A DNA stretch of 64,000 nt, from NCBI RefSeq assembly GCF_002091675.1, contig NZ_BDAE01000005.1, positions 1 to 64,000 on the forward strand, written 5' to 3'. The stretch's first letter is position 1. The number at the start of each line of letters is the position of its first letter. The notes under the pieces were generated by a model that saw only the letters and a list, made by a program, of their open reading frames with translations, was not told the origin of the DNA and searched no databases. This stretch comes from Pseudomonas luteola NBRC 103146 (GTDB taxonomy: Bacteria; Pseudomonadota; Gammaproteobacteria; Pseudomonadales; Pseudomonadaceae). The translations under genes were made by a program, and so were the position numbers. Positions 10,150-18,721 of the stretch are shown here, piece after piece.

Positions 10150-10395
10150 ATGAACGAAAAAGAGCTGATCGCTATTGTTACCCGTGCCATTGATTCAGGT
10201 GATTTACCTGATTTCAGCCCCTCGATGACAGGCGCCCTGCTTTTCGAGACCCTGATTGAAGAGTGGGACGTGTTGAGCGAGGAAGGTCGAGGCAATTTGA
10301 TGCTGGTATTGAGCATACTGGCCAAAGAGCTTTCGAGCGAAGCCAAGGCAGAGCGGGAGACACAGAAGATTCTGGATAGGCTGCGCAAGGGCTGA
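10150..10395 (+). CDS. Small hypothetical protein, 81 residues
   Basis: A soluble, acidic, helix-rich protein (many Glu, Leu and Ala, no signal peptide or membrane segment) that begins MNEKELIAIV and ends ILDRLRKG. ATG 10150 follows GAGAGCTGTTG, a reasonable ribosome site; a TTG just before it would add one residue. Codon use looks like that of its neighbours. It starts about 60 bp past the aas terminator, so it has its own promoter. I do not recognise a family or assign a function. Confidence 0.65.
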   Translation: MNEKELIAIVTRAIDSGDLPDFSPSMTGALLFETLIEEWDVLSEEGRGNLMLVLSILAKELSSEAKAERETQKILDRLRKG

Positions 10396-10885
10396 GTATA
10401 AGCTCTAGTAGCCTCTTGAGCTGGGGACAGTAACGTTGTGCAAGCGACATAAATAAGGTATGAATAGGATTGAAAATTACTTCAGCTGCCCCCTTCCAGC
10501 CGTCTTTTCAATTCCTGCCAAGGCCTCCTCTCCCGTATCTCTTGTCAGCTCCTGACACCACGCTTGTGTGGCGCCGAGTCATGACTATGGCTGGTCTTAA
10601 TGCGTTGTGGGCGCGAGTGATGATGGAGGTGGCGTACGCTTCCAGTGTTGTTTATATATCGTTGTGCTGTGGTAGTAGCTGAGTCTGGATCCAGGCATTT
10701 TTCATGGCTTGGCAGCCGCCATAGTCGAGATCAAGAGGAATGGCGTGGGCTGAGTCTTTCAATAAGGCTAGGCGGCCATCGACAAATGAACGCAGCCTTT
10801 GCGGCTCATGGCAAAGGCTAACGGCAGGCCGAAGTGGTTATGCCTCCTGGGCCTGCTGTTGTTCTGCCTTATGATCGGGCGGAGC
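10396..10885. other. Intergenic region, 490 bp, possibly with a decayed reading frame
   Basis: No gene is supported here. On the minus strand between about 10660 and 10840 there is a short open stretch without a start codon, with sensible amino-acid composition (for example GGCQAMKNAWIQTQLL). It could be the tail of a broken gene. On the plus strand a 69-codon hydrophobic frame at 10799-11008 overlaps the end of the DUF808 gene and lacks a ribosome site. Confidence 0.35.
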
Positions 10886-11821
10886 TTAATGGCTGGTGGA
10901 AGGTTTGCGACGAAACAGCTTGCTGGCGATGCCGACTACTATCATGACCACTGCGCCGGCCAGGATGCCGAATACAATATTGAACAGCGTAGGCGTCAGT
11001 ACGCCTAGAACAGGGCCTATTGCCGGTACGCCTGCAGCCACGTGTTCCAGGGTTTCAATCAGATGATGAAGAGCCGGGATGCCATGGGTCAGAATGCCAC
11101 CGCCTACCATGAACATGGCAATCGTTCCGACAACGGATAGCCCCTTCATTAGCATCGGAGCCGCATTCACAAGGCCTCGCCCGATTGCCTGTACAGCCGA
11201 GCCGCCGCGCTTGGATAGATAAAGCCCAAGATCATCCAGCTTTACGATACCGGCGACCAATCCATAGACGCCAACAGTCATGGCTATGGCAATCAGTGAC
11301 ATGACCACGACTTGTTGCATGAGTGACGCTTCAGCCACAATACCCAGGGTGATGGCAATGATTTCCGCGCTCAGAATGAAGTCTGTTCGAACCGCTCCGC
11401 GGATCTTTTCCTTTTCATAGGCCACAAGGTCAATGTTTGGATCAGCGACAGCTTTTACGTGCTCTGAAGAATCGTGACCATGAGAGGGTAAAAACTTATG
11501 CGCAAGCTTTTCTGTGCCCTCGAAGCAGAGGTACGCACCGCCTAGCATCAGGAGAGGTGTTACCAGCCACGGTGCAAAGGCGCTGATGAGCAGCGCGGCG
11601 GGAACCAGAATGGCCTTGTTGATCAGTGAGCCTTTTCCTACGGCCCAGACCACAGGCAGCTCTCGCTCTGCCTTGATTCCAGTTACTTGTTGCGCATTGA
11701 GTGCAAGGTCATCACCCAATACGCCGGCTGTCTTTTTTGCAGCCACCTTGGACATGACGGAGACATCGTCCAGTACCGTGGCGATGTCATCGAAAAGTGC
11801 AAAAAAACTACCTGCTGCCAC
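10886..11821 (-). CDS. DUF808 family inner-membrane protein (YedI-like)
   Basis: Protein of 311 residues matching the DUF808/YedI family. It opens with AAGSFFALFDDIATVLDDV, the family's characteristic N-terminus, and has several membrane helices in the middle and C-terminal parts. The biochemical role of the family is unknown. Start is GTG at 11819-11821, with GAAAGGAAA ten bases upstream. It is monocistronic as far as I can see. Confidence in the family is high; in function, nil. Confidence 0.88.
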   Translation of the reverse strand: MAAGSFFALFDDIATVLDDVSVMSKVAAKKTAGVLGDDLALNAQQVTGIKAERELPVVWAVGKGSLINKAILVPAALLISAFAPWLVTPLLMLGGAYLCFEGTEKLAHKFLPSHGHDSSEHVKAVADPNIDLVAYEKEKIRGAVRTDFILSAEIIAITLGIVAEASLMQQVVVMSLIAIAMTVGVYGLVAGIVKLDDLGLYLSKRGGSAVQAIGRGLVNAAPMLMKGLSVVGTIAMFMVGGGILTHGIPALHHLIETLEHVAAGVPAIGPVLGVLTPTLFNIVFGILAGAVVMIVVGIASKLFRRKPSTSH

Positions 11822-12044
11822 AATGGTTTCCTTTCAAGTTAGATGTCCTTCCAGCGCGCGACCGGGCGAGGTTCGACTCTGGAGCCTGCTTGATAGCGAA
11901 GCGGCGCCAGTATAAGGGAGCCGGGCGGTGAAGCTGATCAAGAGACTGAAGTAGGGGAGGCGAGGTTGATTGGGAGAGGTGCGGCCATTCCTGCGTGCGA
12001 CCTGCTCCCAGCGGGCTGAATAACATATCGCTGACTAGGAGCTG

Positions 12045-12134
12045 TTATTCGAAGCGTCCTTCCATATCACCTAACCAGTCGAATACGCCTCTGTCGGTAG
12101 GTGCTTTCAGGAGCTTCATCAATGCCTTAGCCAT
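12045..12134 (-). CDS. Candidate 29-residue microprotein
   Basis: A short reading frame on the minus strand starts at ATG 12132-12134 directly behind AGAGAGGTAAACA, one of the best ribosome sites in the window. It begins MAKALMKLLKAPTDRGVF and ends DMEGRFE. It has a basic amphipathic start and an acidic end, with no membrane segment. It lies in the 514-bp gap between the DUF808 gene and tRNA-Thr, and downstream of the tRNA terminator. I do not recognise it. Support is the ribosome site and the absence of any other gene in the gap. Conservation across Pseudomonas would decide. Confidence 0.5.
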   Translation of the reverse strand: MAKALMKLLKAPTDRGVFDWLGDMEGRFE

Positions 12135-12294
12135 TGTTTACCTCTCTTCTTCTCTTGTCTCAATAGACCTGAGTCCCGGAGTGAGTCGAGGTTTCAACAG
12201 ATGGATGTATAGCATTGTTAAGATGCAACAGAATGTTTCGCCTCTGTTTGCAAAGAGGTAAACCAAGCGTTCTGGCGTAAGAATTTTTGAGCGC

Positions 12295-12327
12295 AAAAGA
12301 AAAAGGCCCGCATTTCTGCGAGCCTTT
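12295..12327 (-). terminator. Terminator of tRNA-Thr
   Basis: On the minus strand AAGGCTCGCA/TGCGGGCCTT forms a 10-bp stem (with one wobble) around a GAAA loop, followed by TTTCTTTT. It begins nine bases after the tRNA CCA end. Confidence 0.9.
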
Positions 12328-12335
12328 GAATTTGA

Positions 12336-12411
<76 letters not shown>

Positions 12412-12423
12412 ATCAATGGGCGC

Positions 12424-12451
12424 ATTATAACGATTCTAAATCAGTTGTAAA
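12424..12451 (-). promoter_or_regulatory. Sigma-70 promoter of tRNA-Thr
   Basis: On the minus strand TTTACA (12446-12451) and a perfect TATAAT (12424-12429) are separated by 16 bases. The -10 box ends 12 bases before the mature tRNA. The -35 box overlaps the last codons and stop of betA, so readthrough from betA would cross this promoter. Confidence 0.85.
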
Positions 12452-14165
12452 CTGGTGAATTTACTCTATTTTCTTTTTTTTCACTTCGAGCCGGTGTTTG
12501 GCGTACCGGAGCGCCGTTTGCCATGTAATAGGAGGCGGTGCTACGGGCCAGGGGCTGACGGCCGCGGATGTGGTCGGCAATCTTTTCGCCAATCATGATG
12601 GTGGTGGCGTTGAGGTTGCCAGTAATGATCAGCGGCATGATCGATGCGTCCACCACACGCAGGCCTTCAAGGCCATGGACGCGGCCTTGCCCGTCGACGA
12701 CAGCCATGTCGTCGGTACCCATCTTGTTGGTACAGGAGGGGTGGTAGGCCGTTTCGGCATGCTGGCGCACGAACTCATCCAGTTGGGCATCCGTTACGCA
12801 ATCCGCGCCTGGATTCAGCTCGCGACCGCGATAGGGATCAAGCGCTGGCTGGTGCATGATCTCGCGGGTGAGACGAATGCTGTCACGAAATTCCTGCCAG
12901 TCCTGCTCGGTGCTCATGTAGTTGAAAAGGATGCTGGGATGCTGGCGCGGATCGCGTGATTTCAAGTGAACGCGACCACGGCTCGGCGAGCGCATGGAGC
13001 CCACATGAGCCTGGAAGCCGTGGGCTTCGATGGCATTGCTGCCGTTGTAATTGATAGCGATCGGCAGGAAGTGGTACTGGATGTTCGGCCACTCGAATTC
13101 ATCGCTGGAGCGAATAAAGCCACCTGCCTCGAAGTGGTTGCTGGCGCCGATGCCGGTACCCTTGAGCATCCACTCCAGACCGATCTGCGGCTGGTTGTAC
13201 CATTTCAGCGCCGGATATAGGGAAACTGGCTGCTTGCACTCGTACTGCAGGTACATCTCCAAGTGGTCCTGCAGGTTTTGGCCAACCCCGGGCAGATCGT
13301 GCACGACGGGAATATCGAACTGGCGTAGCAGGTCACTTGCACCTACGCCGGAGCGCTGGAGAATTTGTGGCGAAGCGATAGCGCCTGCACACAGAAGCAC
13401 TTCACGGGTGGCATGAGCGGTAGTGATATCGCTGCTGTTGCCTTCCAGGAAAGCTACACCGATGGCGCGCTTGCCACTGAACAGGATGCGGTCCGTGGTG
13501 GCATGGGTGATGATGGTCAGGTTGGGGCGGCCCTTTGCCTGATCCAGATAACCACGGGCGGTGCTGGCACGTCGCCCATTGGGCGTCACGGTACGGTCCA
13601 TTGGACCGAAGCCTTCCTGCTGATAACCATTGAGGTCTTCCGTGCGGGGGTAACCCGCCTGTACACCTGCCTCGATCATGGCTTCAAACAGTGGGTTCAC
13701 GCCGGGCTTGGAAGTGGTCACGGATACCGGACCGTCACCGCCGTGATAATCGTTCGGGCCGACGTCACGTGTCTCGGCTTTGCGGAAGTAGGGCAGGCAG
13801 TCGAGGTATGTCCAGTCCTCCAGACCATCAAGCTTGGCCCAGCCATCGAAGTCCATAGCGTTACCGCGGATGTAGCACATGCCGTTGATCAGCGAAGAGC
13901 CACCCAGGCCCTTGCCGCGGCCGCATTCCATCCGTCGGTTGTTCATGTGTGGTTCGGGGTCAGTCTGGTAAGCCCAGTTGTACTGGGTACCCTGAAGCGG
14001 GTAGGCCAGGGCGGCAGGCATTTGGGTGCGAAAATCGAGGCGATAGTCGGGGCCACCGGCTTCCAGCAGCAGGACGGTGACGTCTTTGTCTTCAGTGAGA
14101 CGGGTCGCCAGAACGTTACCGGCAGAACCGGCACCGATGATGATGTAATCGAATTCTTTAGCCAT
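12441..14165 (-). CDS. betA: Choline dehydrogenase BetA
   Basis: GMC-family FAD oxidoreductase of 574 residues that oxidises choline to betaine aldehyde (and on to betaine) at the membrane, passing electrons to the respiratory chain. The FAD-binding motif [16 protein letters not shown] is at residues 8-23. The GMC signatures [15 protein letters not shown] and [13 protein letters not shown] are present, as is the catalytic-region [17 protein letters not shown] site precedes ATG 14165. It is the last gene of the betI-betB-betA order, separated from betB by 114 bp that contain a REP-like palindrome. The C-terminal tail is about 20 residues longer than I would expect and rich in charged residues. 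Confidence 0.95.
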   Translation of the reverse strand: MAKEFDYIIIGAGSAGNVLATRLTEDKDVTVLLLEAGGPDYRLDFRTQMPAALAYPLQGTQYNWAYQTDPEPHMNNRRMECGRGKGLGGSSLINGMCYIRGNAMDFDGWAKLDGLEDWTYLDCLPYFRKAETRDVGPNDYHGGDGPVSVTTSKPGVNPLFEAMIEAGVQAGYPRTEDLNGYQQEGFGPMDRTVTPNGRRASTARGYLDQAKGRPNLTIITHATTDRILFSGKRAIGVAFLEGNSSDITTAHATREVLLCAGAIASPQILQRSGVGASDLLRQFDIPVVHDLPGVGQNLQDHLEMYLQYECKQPVSLYPALKWYNQPQIGLEWMLKGTGIGASNHFEAGGFIRSSDEFEWPNIQYHFLPIAINYNGSNAIEAHGFQAHVGSMRSPSRGRVHLKSRDPRQHPSILFNYMSTEQDWQEFRDSIRLTREIMHQPALDPYRGRELNPGADCVTDAQLDEFVRQHAETAYHPSCTNKMGTDDMAVVDGQGRVHGLEGLRVVDASIMPLIITGNLNATTIMIGEKIADHIRGRQPLARSTASYYMANGAPVRQTPARSEKKENRVNSPVYN

Positions 14166-14229
14166 GGTGGCACTCCTCCGTAAAGGGCGTCGAGATTGGC
14201 TGCGTGACGCAGCGGCTCGCGCGAAAGCG

Positions 14230-14262
14230 GTGGGTCATGCGCGTCGGCTGACCCACCCTACG
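14230..14262. repeat. REP-like palindrome between betB and betA
   Basis: GTGGGTCA (14230-14237) and TGACCCAC (14249-14256) form a perfect 8-bp stem, followed by CCTACG. It shares its core and flank with the elements at 24081, 26821, 26895 and 58817. In the betB-betA mRNA it would fold as an intercistronic hairpin. Confidence 0.75.
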
Positions 14263-14279
14263 GGTAACGGTGATGCGAT

Positions 14280-15752
14280 TCAGAAGATCGAGGCGTAGTC
14301 GCCCAGCTCAACTTGTACGGACTTGATGCGGGTGTAGTTGCCGAGGGTGACCAGGCCATTTTCGCGGCCTACGCCGGAGTGCTTGTAACCGCCGACAGGC
14401 ATCTCGGCCGGAGATTCGCCCCAGGTATTGATCCAGCAGATACCGGCTTCCAGACGATGGATCACACGGTGAGCACGGGCGAGGTCCTTGGTCACAAGAC
14501 CCGCCGCCAGACCGTATTCGGTGTCGTTGGCGCGGCGGATCACTTCTTCCTCGGTGTCGTACGCCAGAATGCTCATAACCGGACCAAAGATCTCTTCGCG
14601 GGCGATCGTCATGTCGTCACGGCAATCGGTAAAGACCGTAGGGGCCACGTAACAGCCGTTGGCGAACTCACCGGTAGTAATACGCTCACCACCACACAGC
14701 AAACGCGCACCTTCGCTGCGGCCACGCTCTATGTAGCGCAGGACGTTTTCCATATGTACCGTGCTGACCAGAGGACCAAAATTGGTGTTCGGGTCCTGCG
14801 GGTCGCCCAGACGAACGCGTTGTACACGCTCCAGGATCTTGGTCTCGAAACGTTCTTTGAGCGCGCTGGGCACAAAGACGCGGGTGCCGTTGGTGCATAC
14901 CTGACCGGTGCTGAAAAAGTTGGCCATCATGGCAATATCGGCCGCACGGTCGAGGTCGGCGTCATCGAAAATGATCAGTGGCGACTTGCCGCCCAGCTCC
15001 ATGGTGACTTCCTTGAGCGTCGAGCCGGCAGCGCTGGCCATAACCTTCTTGCCGGTGGGCACGCCGCCGGTAAAGGAAATCTTCTCGATGCCCGGGTGCT
15101 CGGTCAGGGCTACGCCTACTTCGGCGCCAGCACCGTTGAGCACATTGAACACGCCATCGGGCACACCTGCCTCGGTATAGATCTCGGCCAGCTTGAGCGC
15201 CGTCAGGGGAGTGACTTCGCTGGGCTTGAAAATCATGGCATTACCGGCGGCCAGGGCTGGGGCGGATTTCCACAGGGCAATCTGGATTGGATAGTTCCAG
15301 GCGCCAATGCCTGCGACCACGCCCAGCGGCTCGCGGCGGGTATAGACAAATGAGGTATCGCGCAGCGGGATCTGTTCGCCTTCCAGTGCGGGGATCAGGC
15401 CCGCGTAATATTCAAGCACGTCGGCACCGGTCACGATGTCCACGGCCTGGGTTTCGGTCAGCGGCTTACCGGTATCCAGCGTCTCCAGGGCGGCGAGCTC
15501 ATCGTTACGCTCACGGAGAATATCTACGGCCTTGCGCAGGATGCGGGAACGTTGCATGGCCGTCATGGCGGCCCAGACCTTTTGGCCCTCGGCAGCACTG
15601 GCCACGGCCCGATCAACGTCCTCCCGGCTGGCCTGCTGTACGTGGGCGATGACCTCGCCATTGGCCGGATTGATTGCCTGGAAGGTTTTGCCGCTGGTGG
15701 CATCGACGTAACCGCCGCCGATGTAGAGCTTTTGAGTGTCGAACTGGGTCAT
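14280..15752 (-). CDS. betB: Betaine aldehyde dehydrogenase BetB
   Basis: NAD(P)-dependent aldehyde dehydrogenase of 490 residues, the usual BetB length, that converts betaine aldehyde to glycine betaine in the cytoplasm. The catalytic Glu252 is in MELGGKSP and the nucleophile Cys286 in [10 protein letters not shown]. The cofactor motif FTGGVPTGK is near 227-235. The start follows an AAGGGAGAGAAT ribosome site. It lies 17 bp downstream of betI and is almost certainly cotranscribed with it. Assignment as BetB rather than another aldehyde dehydrogenase rests on context plus close family resemblance. Confidence 0.95.
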   Translation of the reverse strand: MTQFDTQKLYIGGGYVDATSGKTFQAINPANGEVIAHVQQASREDVDRAVASAAEGQKVWAAMTAMQRSRILRKAVDILRERNDELAALETLDTGKPLTETQAVDIVTGADVLEYYAGLIPALEGEQIPLRDTSFVYTRREPLGVVAGIGAWNYPIQIALWKSAPALAAGNAMIFKPSEVTPLTALKLAEIYTEAGVPDGVFNVLNGAGAEVGVALTEHPGIEKISFTGGVPTGKKVMASAAGSTLKEVTMELGGKSPLIIFDDADLDRAADIAMMANFFSTGQVCTNGTRVFVPSALKERFETKILERVQRVRLGDPQDPNTNFGPLVSTVHMENVLRYIERGRSEGARLLCGGERITTGEFANGCYVAPTVFTDCRDDMTIAREEIFGPVMSILAYDTEEEVIRRANDTEYGLAAGLVTKDLARAHRVIHRLEAGICWINTWGESPAEMPVGGYKHSGVGRENGLVTLGNYTRIKSVQVELGDYASIF

Positions 15753-15769
15753 GATGATTCTCTCCCTTT

Positions 15770-16363
15770 TCAGTTAGCCGCTCGGGCCAGCTGCTGGTCT
15801 AGATAATCGAAGGCAATGCGCAGCGCTTCGTCGATGTCGAATTCACCGCCTGCCAGGGCACCGCGCAGCCACAGGCCGTCGATGATTGCGGCCAGACCGC
15901 GTGCGGCACGGCGGGATTCCTGTGCAGGCAGCGCCTTGTGGAATTCACAGCACAGGTTCGAATACAACCGTGCATCATTGATGCGTTGCAGGCGGTGCAG
16001 GGCCGGCTGATGCATGCTGCTGGCCCAGAAGGCCAGCCAGGTCTTCATGGCCGGACCGTTAACCTGACTGTCGTCGAAGTTGCCTTCGATAATGGCGCGC
16101 AGGTGGGCACGCGGGCTGTTATCGGTCAGCGTGACGCGACGCTCGCGAACCGCAGTGCGCAACGCTGACATCAGATGGCGCATGGTCGCTTCGAGCAGGC
16201 CGTTCTTGTCCTGGAAGTAGTGACTGATGATCCCGTTGGATACACCGGCCTTCTTGGCAATGAGGGCAATGCTCGCCTCGCTCATCCCGACTTCGTCAAC
16301 CGCTTCCAGCGTGGCAGCAATCAGCTGGGAACGACGGATAGGTTGCATGCCGACTTTTGGCAT
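15770..16363 (-). CDS. betI: Choline-responsive TetR-family repressor BetI
   Basis: Protein of 197 residues, the standard BetI length, beginning [11 protein letters not shown]. The N-terminal TetR helix-turn-helix is at about residues 25-50 ([20 protein letters not shown]). BetI represses the bet operon and releases DNA when choline is present. I placed the start at 16363 because GAGGAGATAA lies upstream; the open frame extends 24 codons further into the promoter. A dyad that fits the known BetI operator type lies 58-77 bp upstream of the start. It heads the betIBA unit. Confidence 0.94.
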   Translation of the reverse strand: MPKVGMQPIRRSQLIAATLEAVDEVGMSEASIALIAKKAGVSNGIISHYFQDKNGLLEATMRHLMSALRTAVRERRVTLTDNSPRAHLRAIIEGNFDDSQVNGPAMKTWLAFWASSMHQPALHRLQRINDARLYSNLCCEFHKALPAQESRRAARGLAAIIDGLWLRGALAGGEFDIDEALRIAFDYLDQQLARAAN

Positions 16364-16420
16364 TGCGGTTATCTCCTCGCATTCACGCATCACCTGAGTT
16401 ATTTTCAGTCTACTGTTTTT

Positions 16421-16440
16421 TAATTGAACGATCAATCAAT
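16421..16440 (-). promoter_or_regulatory. Probable BetI operator
   Basis: On the minus strand the sequence reads TTGATTGATCGTTCAATTAA. It contains the exact dyad ATTGA-N4-TCAAT at 16423-16436. From memory it resembles published BetI operators from other bacteria. Its place just upstream of betI fits autorepression. Confidence 0.7.
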
Positions 16441-16461
16441 AAAAACCTTAAGGCGTGCGTA

Positions 16462-16501
16462 GACTACTTTGGGCCTTATAGGTACAAGGCCCAAAGTAGT
16501 C
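16462..16501. terminator. Perfect 16-bp hairpin between cbcV and betI
   Basis: Two perfectly complementary 16-base arms (16462-16477 and 16486-16501) flank an 8-base loop. The arms contain TTTGGGCC/GGCCCAAA. The element starts 55 bases past the cbcV stop and lies about 20 bases before the BetI operator (both on the minus strand). There is no T tract on either strand, so it may be a processing or stability element, or a factor-assisted terminator, rather than a classic intrinsic one. Confidence 0.65.
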
Positions 16502-16555
16502 GAAAAGCTTATGTCAGAAGGATTGAAGCCGCCCTGGCGAGCGGCAAATTAAGGG

Positions 16556-17791
16556 TCAGCCTGCTTGGGAAAAGGTGGTGGGTAGAGGAGTCACCTCGGA
16601 CTCCTCATGACCTTTTTCCAGGTTTTTACCCAAGAGGGCATGATACAGCTCGGTATCTCCAAGAATACCTACCACGCAGCCATTTTGTTGAAGGATCAGC
16701 TTGTTGCCGGTGTGGTAACGGATCTCCAGCGCATCGCGCATTCGAATGCTGGCGTCGACCAGGGTAGGCTGACGCTTGAGCGCTTCGACCGGCTCGCCAG
16801 GCGCCCAGCGCTGTACGCTGACACTGTCGCCGCTGCGCCGCAGTGATTTGACGTTGCGTGCATCGCTCAGGCTGGCCCAGTAGTCACGGGTGCTGTCCAG
16901 ACAGAGTTCATTGCCTTCGCGGCGACACTGTTCGATCGGCTTCATGAGGCTGTAACCGCATAGCACGTTGAGCGGGTTGGTATGGGCTACGAAGGTTCGT
17001 ACGTAGTCGTCTGCCGGATTGAGCACGATGTCTTCGGGCTTGCCATGCTGGATGATGCGTCCGTCTTTCATGATCGCGATATTGGTGCCGAGCTTGAGCG
17101 CTTCATCCAGGTCGTGGCTGACGAATACGATGGTCTTGTTGACCTTGCTCTGCAGGGCGAGCAGCTCGTCCTGCAGTTGTTGGCGGATCAGCGGATCGAG
17201 CGCGGAGAAAGGTTCGTCCATCAAGAGAATGTCGGCGTCCATGGCGAGGGCACGGGCCAAACCGACGCGCTGCTGCATACCGCCTGAAAGTGCGGAGGGC
17301 TTGCTGTTGCGCCACTGGGTAAGACCTACCAGCTCCAGCTTTTCATCGATGATTTTCTTGCGCACGGCCGTGGAGCGGCCCTGCATTTCCAGGCCGAACC
17401 CAACATTTTCCGCAACAGTCAGCCAGGGCATAAGGGCAAATTTCTGGAACACCATGGCGATGCGGGAGGTACGCATTTCCTTCAGGGTCGAGGGCGAGCA
17501 ATTGGCGATGTCCACTTCGCTGCCATTGTGCTCGATGAGCAGGCGACCGCGGCTGACTGTGTTAAGGCCGTTGATGCAGCGCAGCAGGCTGGACTTGCCT
17601 GAGCCGGACAGCCCCATGAGGACACAGATTTCACCTTTCTGGATTTCCAGGCAGGCATTTTCTACGCCCAGTACCTGGCCGGTCTGCTCGAAGATTTCGG
17701 ATCGGCCAAGGCCTTTGTCCAGCAGCTCGACGGCCTGTTTGGTCTGTTTGCCGAAGATGACGTCGACATTCTCGAAACGAATTGCGCTCAT
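16556..17791 (-). CDS. cbcV: Choline/betaine/carnitine ABC transporter ATPase CbcV
   Basis: ATP-binding subunit of 411 residues of an OpuAA/ProV-type importer. Walker A GLSGSGKSS, the signature LSGGMQQRVGLARAL, Walker B ILLMDEPFSALDP and the switch His in FVSHDLDEA are all intact. The C-terminal 120 residues resemble a degenerate CBS-like regulatory region. The start ATG at 17789-17791 overlaps the cbcW stop as ATGA, showing translational coupling. A much longer open frame upstream overlaps cbcW and is not used. The assignment as Cbc rather than another betaine transporter rests on linkage to betIBA, cbcX and gbdR. Confidence 0.92.
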   Translation of the reverse strand: MSAIRFENVDVIFGKQTKQAVELLDKGLGRSEIFEQTGQVLGVENACLEIQKGEICVLMGLSGSGKSSLLRCINGLNTVSRGRLLIEHNGSEVDIANCSPSTLKEMRTSRIAMVFQKFALMPWLTVAENVGFGLEMQGRSTAVRKKIIDEKLELVGLTQWRNSKPSALSGGMQQRVGLARALAMDADILLMDEPFSALDPLIRQQLQDELLALQSKVNKTIVFVSHDLDEALKLGTNIAIMKDGRIIQHGKPEDIVLNPADDYVRTFVAHTNPLNVLCGYSLMKPIEQCRREGNELCLDSTRDYWASLSDARNVKSLRRSGDSVSVQRWAPGEPVEALKRQPTLVDASIRMRDALEIRYHTGNKLILQQNGCVVGILGDTELYHALLGKNLEKGHEESEVTPLPTTFSQAG

Positions 17792-18633
17792 CAGTGTTCT
17801 CCTCTGGCATTGGGCTGCTTGCAGACACGGTCGAGCAGAATGGCCAGCAATACGATGGCCAGGCCCGCTTCGAAGCCTAGGGCGATATCCGCCGTATTCA
17901 GAGCGTTCACCACAGGCTTGCCGAGGCCGTCGGCACCTACGAGTGCGGCAATTACTACCATCGAGAGCGACAGCATGATGCATTGCGTGATACCCGCGGC
18001 AATGCTGGGCATGGCATGGGGCAGCTCAATCCGTGTCAGGAGTTGCCAGCGGGAACAGCCAAAGGCTTTACCGGCATCCATGAGTTCTTCCGGAACGTCC
18101 TGAATGCCCAGGCACGTCAGGCGGATCGGGGCGGCAATCGCAAAGATTACGGTAGAGATCAGGCCGGGTACGACGCCCAGGCCGAACAGGGTCAGCGTGG
18201 GGATCAGGTACACGAACGTCGGCACGGTCTGCATCAAGTCCAGCAACGGACGCAATGTGGCGAAGAACCAGGGTTTATGGGCCGCTACGATACCCAGCGG
18301 CACGCCAATGGCGATACAGACAAGGGTGGCGAAGATGACTTGAGACAGGGTTTCAATGGTCTCCTGCCAGTATCCCAGGTTAATGATCAGAAGTAGCGAG
18401 GCGGCGGCAAACAGCGTGAGGGCAAGGCTGCGTTGAATGAGGTAGACCAACGCCACAAGGATCGCGGTCAGGGCCAGGGGGTTGAACCAGAGCAGGGCTC
18501 CCGTGGTGCTTGAGATGACGGTAGAAAGGGCATCGGAAATCAGGTCAAAGAATCCCGAGAAGTTCATGATCAGCCAGTCGACAAAATCGGAAATGGCTTG
18601 CCCCAGCGGGAGCTTATGGTCGGTAAGGAACAT
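17791..18633 (-). CDS. cbcW: Choline/betaine/carnitine ABC transporter permease CbcW
   Basis: Inner-membrane permease of 280 residues with several membrane helices and the BPD-type EAA motif region DVPEELMDAGKAFGCSRWQ, where the ATPase docks. The C-terminus (VVNALNTADIALGFEAGLAI) is typical of ProW/OpuAB permeases. It overlaps cbcV by one base (ATGA) and lies 88 bp from cbcX, with a strong hairpin in that gap. It would form the translocation channel with CbcV and receive substrate from CbcX. Confidence 0.93.
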   Translation of the reverse strand: MFLTDHKLPLGQAISDFVDWLIMNFSGFFDLISDALSTVISSTTGALLWFNPLALTAILVALVYLIQRSLALTLFAAASLLLIINLGYWQETIETLSQVIFATLVCIAIGVPLGIVAAHKPWFFATLRPLLDLMQTVPTFVYLIPTLTLFGLGVVPGLISTVIFAIAAPIRLTCLGIQDVPEELMDAGKAFGCSRWQLLTRIELPHAMPSIAAGITQCIMLSLSMVVIAALVGADGLGKPVVNALNTADIALGFEAGLAIVLLAILLDRVCKQPNARGEH

Positions 18634-18669
18634 AGATAAAATCCCTGGAGTTGAGTATCAACAATCCAG

Positions 18670-18712
18670 CGACCTGGATAGCCCGCCTTTAGCGGCCGGG
18701 CTGTCCAGGTCG
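18670..18712 (-). repeat. Intercistronic 16-bp hairpin between cbcX and cbcW
   Basis: The arms at 18670-18685 and 18697-18712 are complementary over 16 bases with one G-T wobble; the core is ACCTGGA/TCCAGGT. It lies entirely between the binding-protein and permease genes. In other ABC operons such hairpins protect the upstream binding-protein mRNA and keep it in excess. That role is inferred here. Confidence 0.75.
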
Positions 18713-18721
18713 TTGGGGTGG

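Noticed and set aside
10799..11008. 69-codon hydrophobic plus-strand frame
   Set aside because: It has one plausible membrane segment but no ribosome site and overlaps the end of the DUF808 gene.
14313..15353. 346-codon open frame antisense to betB
   Set aside because: Same kind of antisense shadow; betB motifs on the other strand are intact.
16357..16767. 136-codon plus-strand frame across the betI promoter and the cbcV end
   Set aside because: It runs through a perfect hairpin and the BetI operator and antisense to cbcV; composition is not protein-like.
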